Shown: piece by piece, positions 10,065 through 20,640 of the stretch
Layout of the letters: each line of letters begins with the position of its first letter
Numbering within the stretch: position 1 is the first letter of the stretch
DNA from: Spirometra erinaceieuropaei
Lineage: Eukaryota > Platyhelminthes > Cestoda > Diphyllobothriidea > Diphyllobothriidae
DNA length: 64,000 nucleotides
Reading direction: 5' to 3'
Assembly (NCBI GenBank): GCA_902702965.1
Contig: CACRXP010000140.1
Coordinates: 671,250-735,249, forward strand
Position numbers and translations under genes: made by a program
The notes under the pieces: model-generated
Databases searched by the model: none
What the model saw: the letters and a program-made list of their open reading frames with translations, nothing else
What the model was told of the DNA's origin: nothing

Positions 10065-13000
10065 TGTTGGGTTTAGTAAGGGTTAAGGTTAAGCGTAGGT
10101 GAGGTTTTATGACTCGGATTTGCGTTTTAGGGTCTACTTTCCGTGTTGGGGTTAGGGTTTAGGTATACGATTATGGTTTGGCTTTAGGGTTAGTGTTCGG
10201 CTTTGGGGTTAGGGTTATGGTTTTGTGAGGGGTTAGGGTTAGGGTTAAGGGTTAACGATCCCCCGACGGGTCTTTAATAAAAATTATCTATCTATCTATC
10301 AACGGTTTACGGTTAAGGTTAGGGTTAAGGCTAGCGTTCGGGTTAGGGTTAAGGTTAGGGCTAACGATTAAATGTTAGCGGTTAAGTTTAGGGTTAAGGT
10401 TAGCGTTGAGTTTAGGTTTCGTGTTAGGGTTGAGGTGACGTTTAGGATCAAGGTTAGGGTTGGGTTTAGGGTCAAGCTTAGGGTTAATGTTAAGTTTTGG
10501 GTTAGGCTTACGGTTAGGTTTAGTTCTAGGGTTAAGTTTAGTGTTACGATCAAGCTAAGGGATGAGGTTGGGGTTAGGGTTAAGGTTAAGTTTAGGGTTT
10601 CAGGTTAAGCTTAGCGTTGAGGATGGGGTAACGGTTATGTTAAAGGTTGTGTTTAATGATAAGGTTAGGTCTAATTTTAGGGTTGGTTTGAGGATAAGGA
10701 TTACTTTTAGGGTTACTATTGGGGTTAAGATTATGGTTAACCTTAGGGTTATGGTTATGTTTTGGGCTGAGGTTAGGATTAAGGTTAAGGGTTGGGTTTC
10801 GGATTATGTCTAGGGTTAAGGTTATGGTCACGGTTAAGCTTAGAGAGTAGGTTGGGTTTAGGGTGAGGCTGAGGGTTTAGTGTTCAAGTTAGGATTAGGG
10901 TTAAACTTAGGGTTAGGCTTAAGTTTAGAGATATGTTTAGGGTTTTGGTTAGGCTTAGGGTTACGATTATTGTTAGGGCTAGGGTTGGAGTTGGGGTTAA
11001 AATTAGGGGTGGGATAGTGTTAACGTTAGTGTTAGGTTTAAGGTTAGGGTCAAGTTCAGAGTTTAGATTAGGGTTATTTTTAGAGTTAACATTAGGCTTA
11101 GGTTTAAGTTTATGGTTAAGGATAGGTTTAAGTTTAAGTTTATGGTTAACGCTGGAGTTATGGTTAGGGATAAAGTTAGGGTTAAGTTTAAGTTTAGGGT
11201 TTATGTTAGGGTTAGGGTTACGGTTAGTTTTGGGGTTAACGCTAGGGTGAAGGTTAGGGTTAGCTTTAAGGTTAGGTTTAGGGTGAAGTTAAGGCTTAAG
11301 CTAAGGGTAAGGATCAGGCTTAAGGTTAGGTTTAGCGTTATGTTTAGGGTCAAGGTTAGCGTTACGGTTAAATTTTGGCGTACGTTTAGGGTAAAGGTTA
11401 GGGTCAAGTTTACGTTTAGGGTTGAGATTGAGCTTAAGTTTGAGGTTGGGGTTAGGGTTAAGATTTGGTCTAAGTTTAGGATTAGGGTTGGGATTAAGGT
11501 TAGGCTTAGCGTTGAGGTTGGGGTTAGTGTTAGGGTTAAGTAGGTATTTGGGAATAAGATTAGATTTAATCTTAGGGTTGGCGTTATGATAAAGATTAGG
11601 CTTACGATTATTGTTAGGGTTCGGGTTAACGATAGGGTTAAGTTAAGTTTACGGTTATGTTTAGGGTTTAGGTTAGGGTTGGTGTTAGGGTTACGATTGG
11701 TGTAAGGGTTAGGATTAAGATTAGGGTCACGGTTTAGCTTAGTGTGCAGGTTGGGGTTAAACTTAGGGTTAAGATTAAAGTTAGGGTTAACGTTTGGTTT
11801 AAGTTTAAATTTACGGTTAGTGGTGGGGTTAGGTCTAAGTTTAGGGTTGAGGTTAATCCTGTGGTTAGGTTCCAGTTTAGGGTTAAATTTATATTTAGAG
11901 TTAAGTTTAGTGTTTGGTTTATTGTTAGGGTTATGTTAAGGTTTACGTCTAGGGTTAACTTTAGTTTTAGGGTTATGGTTAAGGTTGGCGGTAGGGTTAA
12001 TGTTAACGTTAGGATTAGTTTAGGGTTAATTTTAAGTTTAGGTTTTAGGTTAGGGTTATGTTTATTGTTAACATTAGGGTTATGCTTAAGTTTATGGTTA
12101 AGGTTAGGGTTAAGTTTATGTTTAAGTTTAGATTTAAGTTTACGGCTAGGATCTAGATTAGAGTCATGATTTAGCTTATTGTGTATGCTGGGGTTAGGGT
12201 TAAGTTTACGGTTACGCTTAAGCTTAGGGTTAGGCTTAACGCCAGGGTGAGTTTTTGGGTTAGGGTTAAAGTTAGGGTCACGTTTATGCTTAGGGTGTAG
12301 TTTAGTGCATGGGTTACGGTTACGATTGGGGTTAGATTTAGGATAGTTTTAGGCTGAAGGTTTGGATTAGGGTTAAAGTTATGGCTACTTGTAAGGTTAA
12401 GTTCGGGGTTTAGGTTAGAGTTAAGGTTAGGGTTAGTGTTAACGTTAGGGTTAAGTTTAAGTTTAGGCATATGCTTAGGTTTTATTTTAGGGTTATGTCT
12501 AGGTTTCGGTGTATGTTTATAGTTAAAGTTATGGTTAATTTTAAGGTTAGGGCTAGGGTTAACACAAGGGTTACTATTAGGGTTTAGGTTTAGCGTTAAC
12601 TTTACGGTTAGGTTTAAGTTAAGTGTGAAGTTAAGGGTTAAGTTTAGGTTTAAGCTTAAGGTTATTGTAAGGGTTAACGCTAGGGTTAGGGTTTGGGATA
12701 AAGTTAGGGTTAAGGTTAAGTTTAGGGTTTATGCTTGTGTTAGGGTTACGGTGAGGTTTTGAGTTAGAGCGCTGGGATTAACGCTAGGGTTAAGTTTATT
12801 GATTGGGGTAGCGTAAGGTTTAGGTTTTAGGTTAGGGCTAAGGTTAGGCTTAATGTTAGGATAAGTATTAGGCTTAAGTTTATATTTAGCGTTAGGTTTA
12901 AATTTAGGGTCAAAGTGAAGGTTAGGGTTACGGTTAAATTTAGGTTGAGTCTAGGGTTAAGGGGTAGGGTTAGGATTAACTATAGGGTTAATTTTAAATT

Positions 13001-13150
13001 TGGAGTTAGTGAGTGTTAGGGTTATGATTAGTGTTCATATTATGGAGTGTTAAGGTTATGATTAGTGTTAATATTAAGTGTACGTTTAGGTTTAAGTGTA
13101 GGTCTTAAGTTTTGATTACGTTTCGGGTTAGCATTAGGGTGCGTGTGTCT
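10065..13150 (+). repeat. degenerate telomere-like (TTAGGG-type) satellite array
   Basis: About 3 kb of diverged hexamers dominated by GGGTTAGGGTTAAG, GGTTTAGGGT and similar steps. Perfect TTAGGG runs are short. The open frames here (KVKVRVR, LGLGL, NPNPN or TLTLT-type) are by-products of hexamer translation and are not genes. A mirror array in CCCTAA orientation occupies 34045-36600. Confidence 0.9.
10261..10303 (+). mobile_element. 3'-terminal stub of LINE-A family with (TCTA)n tail
   Basis: CCCCGACGGGTCTTTAATAAAA followed by ATTATCTATCTATC is identical in type to the LINE 3' ends at 51914-51968 and 59370-59417. It is embedded in the satellite and present in inverted form at 36373-36412, so it predates the inverted duplication. 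Confidence 0.8.
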
Positions 13151-13719
13151 GCTAATAGCTAGGTGTTACGGTGCTTGACTCTGAGTGGTGCCCTCACTTT
13201 TGTCTCTGACTGATGACTGTGTCCGCTTGTCCACTCTAGTTCCAAGTCCCATAGCGTTAGGTTGTGTGTATGCTCTCTCCTACTTCACTCCATCACATCA
13301 CCGTCATCAGCAAGGTCCTAGGTTAATTCGGGTCGTTCTCTCACTAACAAAAAGTCGTGGTCCATAGTGGAGTCCGGCAGCCGTCTGGGATAACCGGGCA
13401 GCCCTGTTCAGGGATGCGTTGCCTGCCGGTACGGCCGGAGCCGCACCTAGGCATGCCACCACACCCCCTGGTCCACGCAGCAAATGACCAGGATTTTTTT
13501 TCGCCAACAACAATAACAACAACAGCACTCCAACAGGGGCCTAAGCGATGAGGATGACTGGGCAGCGATGCCCACCACCTGTATACACTGTGGGAGAGCA
13601 ACTCATCTACCGACAGGGAACCAGGTGTCAGGGAACTGCAAGCGCATACGAGGCTGCGGGGGTCATTGTTTGCTGATACTAGCGCAGCACACGCTTACGG
13701 ACGGTTAACCTCTTCAACC
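13151..13719. other. mixed repeat fragments, no gene
   Basis: 13425-13510 holds a short zinc-finger LINE 3' region piece (CACACCCCCTGGTCCACGCAGCAAATGACCAG type text, minus orientation). No coding signal was recognised. Confidence 0.4.
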
Positions 13720-14590
13720 TCCCGACGACGACAGTTCGACCATCGATTTCGATGATGTCCGCCGTGGGTCCCACAGCTGCAGCAGCGGTGGGAGCAGGGA
13801 CGGTGACTTGCGCAGGGGTTTATAGTGCCGGTAGACTTGCGTAGCATCTACCTACACTCTCTCCTCCTCCCCCGCCTGGACCCGGTGTCAAGACAGAGTC
13901 AAGAAGACCGGAGACGAGGGAGGCCGCAGGTGGATGGCTCGGACGGATCCTCACCTTGGCGTTCCAACACACCCCTGGTCCACACAACAAATAACCAGGA
14001 TTTTAACCAACACAACACAACGGAGATTTGGAGGCTGGCAGGGCCGAAGACGCACCTGGGCATGCCGCCAATGACTGGCTCGGATCCCACACTGTGGTGG
14101 GAGTGCCATAAAGGCCACATTAAAAAGGAGCCATTGCAGCCTGATTCTCAGACCACCTCCAGTCAAGGAGAAGGTCCAAGTTACCCCGTCAGTCGGCAAC
14201 CTTCCAAGCCACGGCTTTTGGCGCATCGTGATAGCTTCAAACGCGTCAGATTGTTTATAGTAAGGAAAGTGCGCTGAGTCGTCGACCTCACTCTCGCTTC
14301 CCATTCCCACACCCCAGCCGCTGTCCGAGGCGGTCGGCAGACTGGAGTGGGAAATGGGCGCGGTGGCTGACACGGTTGACTGACCATGCCTGCGTGAGCC
14401 ACAGCACGACCTGGCCCCCCATACACACACAAACACCAGGATTTCCCACAACGGGGTTGAACGGCGTGTCTCTCACTTGCGTGAGAGGACCGTGGAAGGT
14501 GCTGCTTCAGCCTGCCCCCAGCCCACCAGTCCGCCACTCCACACAGCACACAAACACAACGCGACGAACTGCGTGAGCCGAGAGCGGGCG
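13720..14590 (-). mobile_element. 3' UTR of zinc-finger LINE copy 1
   Basis: Non-coding sequence downstream of the RT/zinc-finger frame. The same ordered blocks follow the coding remnant at 23820-25000, and pieces recur at 6420-6745 and 9424-9768. The family end is close to the GTTCGACCATCGATTTCGAT block (13735-13755). CACACAACAAATAACCAGGA lies at 13981-14000. Confidence 0.65.
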
Positions 14591-16834
14591 TCAATCAGCA
14601 ACCTTCCTATCCACGACGCTTGACGTGTCGGGATAGTCTCGGCAGTGTGGGCAGTTAAGACGAGCTTGGTGGGTATAGGTTGGTGCTTCAGGCACTGTTT
14701 CACCAGCCTCTGTGCGATGGATTCGCAAGTGACCGACCAGCCCGATGCGTGAGGTGAAGGTGCAATCGCAGTGAGGGCAGGTGTAGTCCTGATCCTCATT
14801 GCTGGAGTCAGGAGAGTCGGGGTTGGTGTCGGTTGTTGTGTCGGGATTGATGTGCGAGACGGCCGCCTGAGCGGCCGCCTGAGCGGCCGCCGTTGGGGCA
14901 GTGGAGGAGGAGGAGGAGGAGGAGGAGGAGGATGGAAGGGGTGGTACAGAAGAATTGTCAGAGCTAGTGGGCGGCAGAGAGGACGAGGAAGAGGGGGGCG
15001 GGGGGACGATGGTTGGCGCAGTTCGAGAGGTACAGTTGATCCGAAGATGTTCATCGAGGCCGATTCGAGCCCGGAATGTCTGTTGACATCGAGAACACGT
15101 TGGAAGCGGTTGTGCGACGGCGTTGCGGACTGGGCGAAGTTGGGATTTGCAGGCTTCGCGTTTCGCTTTGGCGGCGGCAATGCGGTTGGATTCGTGGATA
15201 GAAGCGCTTGTCTTCACTGTTCTACTCCATATCCGACGATCGCGGGCGAGCTCTTCCCAGTTCGTCGGGTTGATTTGCAGACGCTTCAGTGAGAACTTCA
15301 GAGTATCCTTGTATCGACGAATTCGGCCTCCTTGACGGCGAGAACCCGTCGCGACGTCTCCGTAGAAGAGTCGTTTGGGTAGTCGCTCGTCGTCCATGTG
15401 CACCAGGTGGCCGCTCCAGCGCAGCTGCATTTGTCTCAGTATGGCGTAGATGCTGAGGATTCCCGTCCGTTCCAGCACATCAGTGTGGGGGATTCGATCC
15501 TGCCAGTTCAGCTTGAGGATGCGACGGAGACAACTGAGGTGAAAGTGGTTCAGTCGACGTGCCGGCTTTGTGTACACCGTCCAAGTCTCCGCTCCATACA
15601 GCAGCGTCGGCAGGATGACTGCCTTGTACATCTCCAGCGTTGTGCTTAGTTACAGACCATGACGATTCCAACCTGTGCTTTGGAGGCGACCGAAGGCTTG
15701 ACTGGCTTTCGAGATCCTGTTGGCGACTTCGTAGTCGATCTTGGTGTTGCGGGAGAGAGTACAGCCCAAGTACGGGAAGTTCTCCACCACCTGCAGTTGG
15801 GTTCCGCTCACGCTGATTTGCGGCGGCGCGTAGGGGGCTGTGGCTGAGTTGGGTGGCGGTTGGTGCATCACCACCGTCTTCTGCGTGTTAATGACCAGAC
15901 CGAAGTTCTCGCAGGCGGCGGAGAACAGGTCCATGCTCCGTTGCATCTCCTCTTCTGAGGTGGCGTTCAGGGCGCAGTCGTCGGCGAAGAGGAGTTCGTG
16001 AACGGTGGTTGTGGAGACGCGCGATTGGAAGTGCATCCGCCGTTGATTTAGAAGGTGTCTGTCCGTCCTGTAGGCGATGCGGATCCCGGGGCGTTCGTCG
16101 CGGTAGGCGTCCATCAGCATGGCAGAGAACATAAGACTGAAGAGAGTAGGCGCCAGTACGCAGCTCTGCTTCACTCCATTGGTCACTGTGAATGCCTCTG
16201 AGACAGCTCCGTTGTCCTTGGCTCGCGCCATCATACCGTCGTGCAGCTGACACACCATCTGAGTGAATCGCTCTGGACAGCCGAATTTCTGCATGATCTT
16301 CCACAGACCTTCACGATTCACCGTGTCGAAGGCTTTCCTCAGGTCCACGAAGGTAGAGTACAGGTGGTTCCGCATCTCCTGACACTTCTCCTGTAGTTGG
16401 AGGGCGGCGAAGATCATATCCGTGGTCCCACGATGACGACGGAAGCCGCATTGGCTTTCCGGCAGAAGGCCCTGTTCCAGATGGTTATTGAGGCTGTTGA
16501 GAAGGATGCGAGCGAAGATCTTCCCGGCGATGTTCAGCAGGGAGATGCCGCGGTGATTGTCGCAGACTTGACGATTCCCTTTTCGCTTGTATAGGTGCAC
16601 GATTGTTGCGTCTTTGAAATCTTGCGGGACTTCACCTTGACGCCACATCTCTTGGAAGAGCGCAGTCAGGTGATCCATCAGTTGGTGACCTCCATGCTTG
16701 TAGACCTCAGCAGGGATCGCGTCCGATCTGGGTGCTTTCCCGCTGGAGAGCTGCTGCACGGCCCTGATGGTTTCCTGGAGAGATGGCGGGAGGTCTAGGT
16801 CCGCGTTTGTCTTCACCCACCCACCCACACACAC
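14591..16834 (-). pseudogene. non-LTR reverse transcriptase with C-terminal C2H2 fingers, 5'-truncated, one nonsense codon
   Basis: First block (16834-15650, 394 residues): LSSGKAPRSDAIPAEVY, HRGISLLNIAGKIFARIL, CGFRRHRGTTDMIFA, FVDLRKAFDTV (catalytic Asp), NGVKQSCVLAPTLFS and FADD (residues 283-286, at 15988-15977), then NFPYLGCTLS. An in-frame TAA at 15652-15650 interrupts it. The same frame then continues (15631-14591) through [29 protein letters not shown] and [10 protein letters not shown] into a tail with a first finger (C179, C182, H195, C200), a serine/alanine-rich linker, a second finger (C285, C288, H301, H305) and a half finger (CPHC, 327-330). No endonuclease is found; homology stops near a CACACA run at about 16820. 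Clade (RTE-like or another) is unresolved. Confidence 0.85.
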
Positions 16835-17754
16835 GCAGAAGCACGCTTTATCTATGCATGACGTATTCTTCAGCGTGCGTGTCCATGTTATCTGTCATCA
16901 AGACTTCATAAATCGCACATGCAGCGATCGCTCTATGAAATTTATCCACGCCGGTATGAGGATGAGGTGTAATATTTGAACATTTATGGATCCCACAAGG
17001 GGCTGCGCTGGACTAAACGGAGGCCAGTTTGGAGCACGGCGGGCATCATTCAGGGAACGCTCGATCCCCACATTCCACAACCGCTGCTTTGGTGGCACGC
17101 CTAGGCGCAGGCTTCAGACCACGCCAGCCAATGCGCATAGTCCCAACACCAGGTGGCCGAACAGGCCACACACACACGCCTTTAGCGGTCCCGGCTTTAT
17201 CTTCTCTTCGGGGGAGAGGGAGGGAGAGAGAGAACAGACGGCTCCGTGAAAATCTTCTTCTTTATAAACAAATCCGACGACGTAAATCTTGGCTGCGCCC
17301 ACCTTGTCGTTTCCTCATCGCCTACTCGAGCGATCGGATGCATGGTGCTCCCTTTTCAGACGTAGTCAGTTTCCCCGAGTGTTCAGCGATCAGTGGCGAT
17401 CAGAAGACCGCACACTCTCTATGCTCTTGTCAGGAAGCAGAGCAAAACCAAGTATGCTGCGAGCATACGGGCGTGAGGGATGAAAAATCAGTGTGTTGGC
17501 TGTCGTCTTTGTTGCTTCTGCCTTGCAATGTTCTAAACCCGTCGCCCCGACGGCCTGGGCTCTGTGGATTCCCACCTTCGACTTACGACCGCACCGCCAT
17601 TTTCCGCTTGTGCTTTCTGTTTTTCAGCTAAAGTGGGCAGGCAATGTTTAACTTTTTTCGTTGTCAGATGCTGGGGTTCTTAGGTGCATCTTGTGTGTAG
17701 ACGAGAGAAACAGACCATCCACTTGAAAACGACCATTTCACTTTTACAATATCC
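16835..17754. other. no recognised gene
   Basis: A purine-rich run (GGGAGAGGGAGGGAGAGAGAGA) is at 17210-17232. Open frames lack motifs. Confidence 0.3.
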
Positions 17755-18085
17755 CATTCATTGATATTTTGGCAGATTTTGAATCATTAATATTGACCCA
17801 ACTGTGAAAAACTCGGCGCCTCGGTGGGATTCGAACCCACGCAGTAAGGGTAAGGCTTTAGCGCAGTCAACGCTCTAACCAATTGAGCTACGAGGCCCCG
17901 CCGGACGACGCGAGTTTAATCACATTTGAATCAAGTTACCCGCACAACCTACTGCAACGTCTGGAATCTAACCAAATCTGATACAGTAAGTTGACTGCTC
18001 AAGCAGGTTTTCCTGAGTAATTCACCTAGAATCCACCAGATGACTACCAGGCTCGCGTAATTCATTGATATCTGATTCGCAGGTG
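17755..18085 (-). repeat. SINE family A, best-preserved full-length copy
   Basis: Minus orientation. The tRNA-like core is intact-looking: GCCTCG/CGAGGC stem, TAGCTCAATTGG A box and GTGGGTTCGAATCCCAC T-arm (about 17813-17899). The head runs to about 18085 (AGGTTTTCCTGAGTAATTCACC, ...CTGGTAGTCATCTGG). Total ~300 bases. The anticodon arm is still non-canonical. Confidence 0.75.
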
Positions 18086-18207
18086 GCGGCATAGGCATGA
18101 TTCACTCGGGGGCTCTAAACAAGCTAAAAAAATTTAATTTTGGCTAATTTAATTACCGATAACGATAAGGTGGATCAAAGGAGAGGGGGGGGTTAGGGTG
18201 CAAGACC

Positions 18208-18527
18208 TCAAAAGCGCCATTTGTTGATGACATTTACGACTATGACGCGATCGTCGCTATTAGCCATCGAAAAGTCCTCGTCGCCAGCAGTAGATTTTTT
18301 GGCTCCGACTGCAACCTGAACCCGACAACTGTCAAGAACAATTTCATTGCCTAAGCGCAAACGTTCTTTTGGTTGGAATAGTTGTCTGCTAAGGCGATAA
18401 CAGAAGTTGGCATTAAGACCGCAAAGGGGCGCACTGATTAGAGGCTGAACTAACGCAGCCTCGACTGAATTCTGTATTTTACAACAAATATCTGTTAATT
18501 CTTGAGGATCAACGCAATAAACCACTG
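18208..18527 (-). CDS. candidate terminal exon of an unknown gene
   Basis: An open frame of ~105 codons, with normal protein-like composition, ends in TGA at 18208. It is directly preceded by a good 3' splice site (TCTCTCCTGATAGCAG, about 18543-18528). The product (…PQELTDICCKIQNSVEAALV…) matches no family I recognise. No ATG begins the frame, consistent with an internal or terminal exon. Upstream exons were not found. It could be chance. Confidence 0.3.
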
Positions 18528-19214
18528 CTATCAGGAGAGATCATGGACCAGACACGGGCATATAGACCCCCTCACCACCATAGGTGACCTTGCCTAATTT
18601 TCAGAGGGTTCCTACTACCGTATCCGAACTCTAGCCCCTCCCCCCCCTCGACCTCGGGGCAAGGTCAGCTGTGTGCTACGGGGACTCATATTCCCGTGCC
18701 CAACCGAGTCATTTGAGCATGAGCTCGTTTTTGGCCTGTAACTGATATGCAAGCAGCAACATCGAAATGGATATTATTTTTTTACCTTCTTCACTTGTTT
18801 TCCTTGTCTTGTTCTTCATCGGTCCAGTGTTTGTTAGTTTAGCACCCTCATCGATAGCCGCTTCTTCATTTTCCTTCTCATTCCATCTTCTTCATCCTTT
18901 CCTTACTTTTTTAACTTCTTATTTTTCCTCATCTCTATACGGCCACTATCATCTTCCTTCCCGGTGGCTTCTGAGGTCATAACTGTCGCTAGACATGTTT
19001 CGTCCCCCCACACTTCCTTTTCTGCGCAGTATCTTCATCTTTTTCCCTCACCTGTTGTTCATTCATCGTCAACCTTCGCTTTTGCCCGTCCACTCACTCT
19101 TACTGTGTGTTTTTTTCTGCACCTTCTCCATAAGTACCCTTTCGCCCTGTTTATTTACAAATTTGATATCGAAAAGATATACAACACGAGCAAACGACTT
19201 AAGAACTCAAAACA
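18528..19214. other. pyrimidine-rich low-complexity stretch, no gene
   Basis: 18770-19150 is strongly C/T-biased on the plus strand (long TTTTCCTTCT runs). Hydrophobic Leu/Phe/Ser-rich open frames here are composition artefacts. Confidence 0.4.
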
Positions 19215-19656
19215 AACTCTGGTGTAACCGTGGGTGACGTGTACACACTCCCGCGACACAGCCACTCGCTGGGTTAAGCGGATAAGGAGGGCGCAATCAC
19301 AACTGGAAGCACACGGGGAAACCGCGTGCTCATTCACAGAGCGTGGTCACCACAGTTGAACCGGCGGAGTTCCACACCGTCCGAACAATGACATTAGCAT
19401 ACCAACTTAGCCACTCACTGGATTGAGATAATAAAGGGGGGGGGGGGCGAAAGCAGGGCTCAAAGCAAGCGCAGGGAAGCGCGTGCGAACTGATACCTGA
19501 TGTGACAGAGGATGGCGTATAAGCACTCCCCCCGAGGCACAGATACTCACTGGATTAAAGTAGTAAGAAAGACGCAAACACGTGATATGCGTAAAGTCAG
19601 CGTACTCGCACCTACTAAAATTGTTTTAGGAAACCAACCATATGGAATCAATCAAG
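19215..19656. repeat. tandem repeat block 1 (~135 bp monomer, 3 copies)
   Basis: The anchor ACTCRCTGGATTRAG recurs at about 19265, 19414 and 19547. Monomers share a GGGCGCAA..., CAGGGAAGCGCGTGCGAACTGAT... and GACGTGTACACACTCCCCGC... order. 19472-19656 is identical to 20976-21160. A run of 13 or more Gs starts near 19436. Confidence 0.8.
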
Positions 19657-19855
19657 ATCCTATTTCGTAGGCGTACCTGTTAGGAGTAAGGGGTCAGGGA
19701 TAGGGATTAGGGTTAGGGGTAGAGGTTAATGTTAGGGGTTAGACTGGGGCTTGTCTACTGCAGGCACGGCCACGAAATAAAATCCGACCGCTCCTTCTTC
19801 TAAGCTGACATTCATATTGACCCAACTGCGAAAAACTCGGCGCCCCGATGGGATT
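19657..19855. repeat. short telomere-like patch and inverted SINE-A tail
   Basis: 19681-19745 is GGGATTAGGGTTAGGGG-type sequence. 19803-19855 is the 3' part of SINE A in minus orientation (TATTGACCCAACTGCGAAAA...), directly abutting a plus-strand copy. Confidence 0.6.
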
Positions 19856-20140
19856 CAAAATCTGCCAAAGCATCTATGAATTACGAGAACCTGGTAGTCA
19901 GCTGGTGGATTCTAGGTAAATCACTCAGGAAATCCTGCTTGGGCAGTCAACTTACTGTATCAGATTTGGTTGGATTCGGTGGGTAACTTGACCGAAATGT
20001 GATTAAACTCGAGTCGTCCGGCGGGTCCTCGTATCTCAAGTGGGTAGAGCGTTGGCTATACTAAAACCTTCCCCTTACTGCATGGGTTCGAATCCCACCG
20101 AGGCGCCGAGTTTTTCACAGTTGGGTCAATATGAATTTGT
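19856..20140 (+). repeat. SINE family A, full-length copy
   Basis: Starts AAATCTGCCAAAGCATCTATGAATTACG, contains CTGGTAGTCAGCTGGTGG, GTCAACTTACTGTATCAG and GGGTAACTTGACC, then the tRNA-like core (20025-20105, B box GGTTCGAATCC) and the GGGTCAATATGAAT tail. With the inverted tail at 19803-19855 it forms a head-to-tail inverted arrangement. Confidence 0.75.
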
Positions 20141-20640
20141 GGCAGTTCGCGTCTCGTTGCCCTCCGCCTTTGTCACGCTGCCGTCCTGTCCGCCTAACAC
20201 TCCGTGTCGATACGCTGCTGGGACGCGCGAGTGCTCGAAGCCAATCAACGCTGTCCCCACTCCGATTGGCTGGCGAGGTAGAGACAACGAAGGGCGCACA
20301 CACGCGCTGACAACACCTCGAAAGCGAACACAGACAACAGCTTGCTTGGAGCGCACTTGCGGCGACTGCCTACAGAGCCCTTGTGTACGCACTTCCTCAG
20401 GCAGTAAAGGTTGTTCAACTCAAACCGTCTTCTCTGACTTTTGATTGGGAATCTTTATCTTGTCGACCACACAACTTTCGACAAATTATTCGAAATCTGC
20501 CAAAACATCTATGAATAAGTTGACATTTATGGTTCCGATTTCCCTGACCATTTATTGTTCGGAGCTCAGGGGGGGGGGGGTTGGTCCTGCAGCCCCATTT
20601 GATTGATACCATGTGGTTAGTCTCCTAAGGCAATCTTAGT
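20141..20640. other. no gene; SINE-A head fragment at 20485-20535
   Basis: GAAATCTGCCAAAACATCTATGAAT at 20488-20512 matches the SINE-A head. A poly-G run lies at 20570-20580. Confidence 0.4.

Noticed and set aside
10368..12470. Many long open frames rich in Lys/Val/Arg, Leu/Gly, Asn/Pro or Leu/Thr
   Set aside because: They are translations of degenerate TTAGGG hexamers; three of the six frames of such a repeat lack stop codons, so these are not genes.
10065..13150. True chromosome end
   Set aside because: The array is interstitial, degenerate, flanked on both sides by other sequence and has a mirrored partner 24 kb away.
14771..15292. Plus-strand Gly/Arg-rich frame and Glu-rich frame at 14901
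   Set aside because: Shadow of the minus-strand LINE serine/alanine linker (GGA/TCC repeat).
18767..19237. Membrane protein suggested by hydrophobic frames
   Set aside because: The region is simply C/T-rich; both overlapping frames look hydrophobic for that reason.
19436..19450. Poly-G runs as G-quadruplex regulatory sites (also 20570, 22979)
   Set aside because: Single homopolymer runs in repeats with no associated gene; no evidence for a role.
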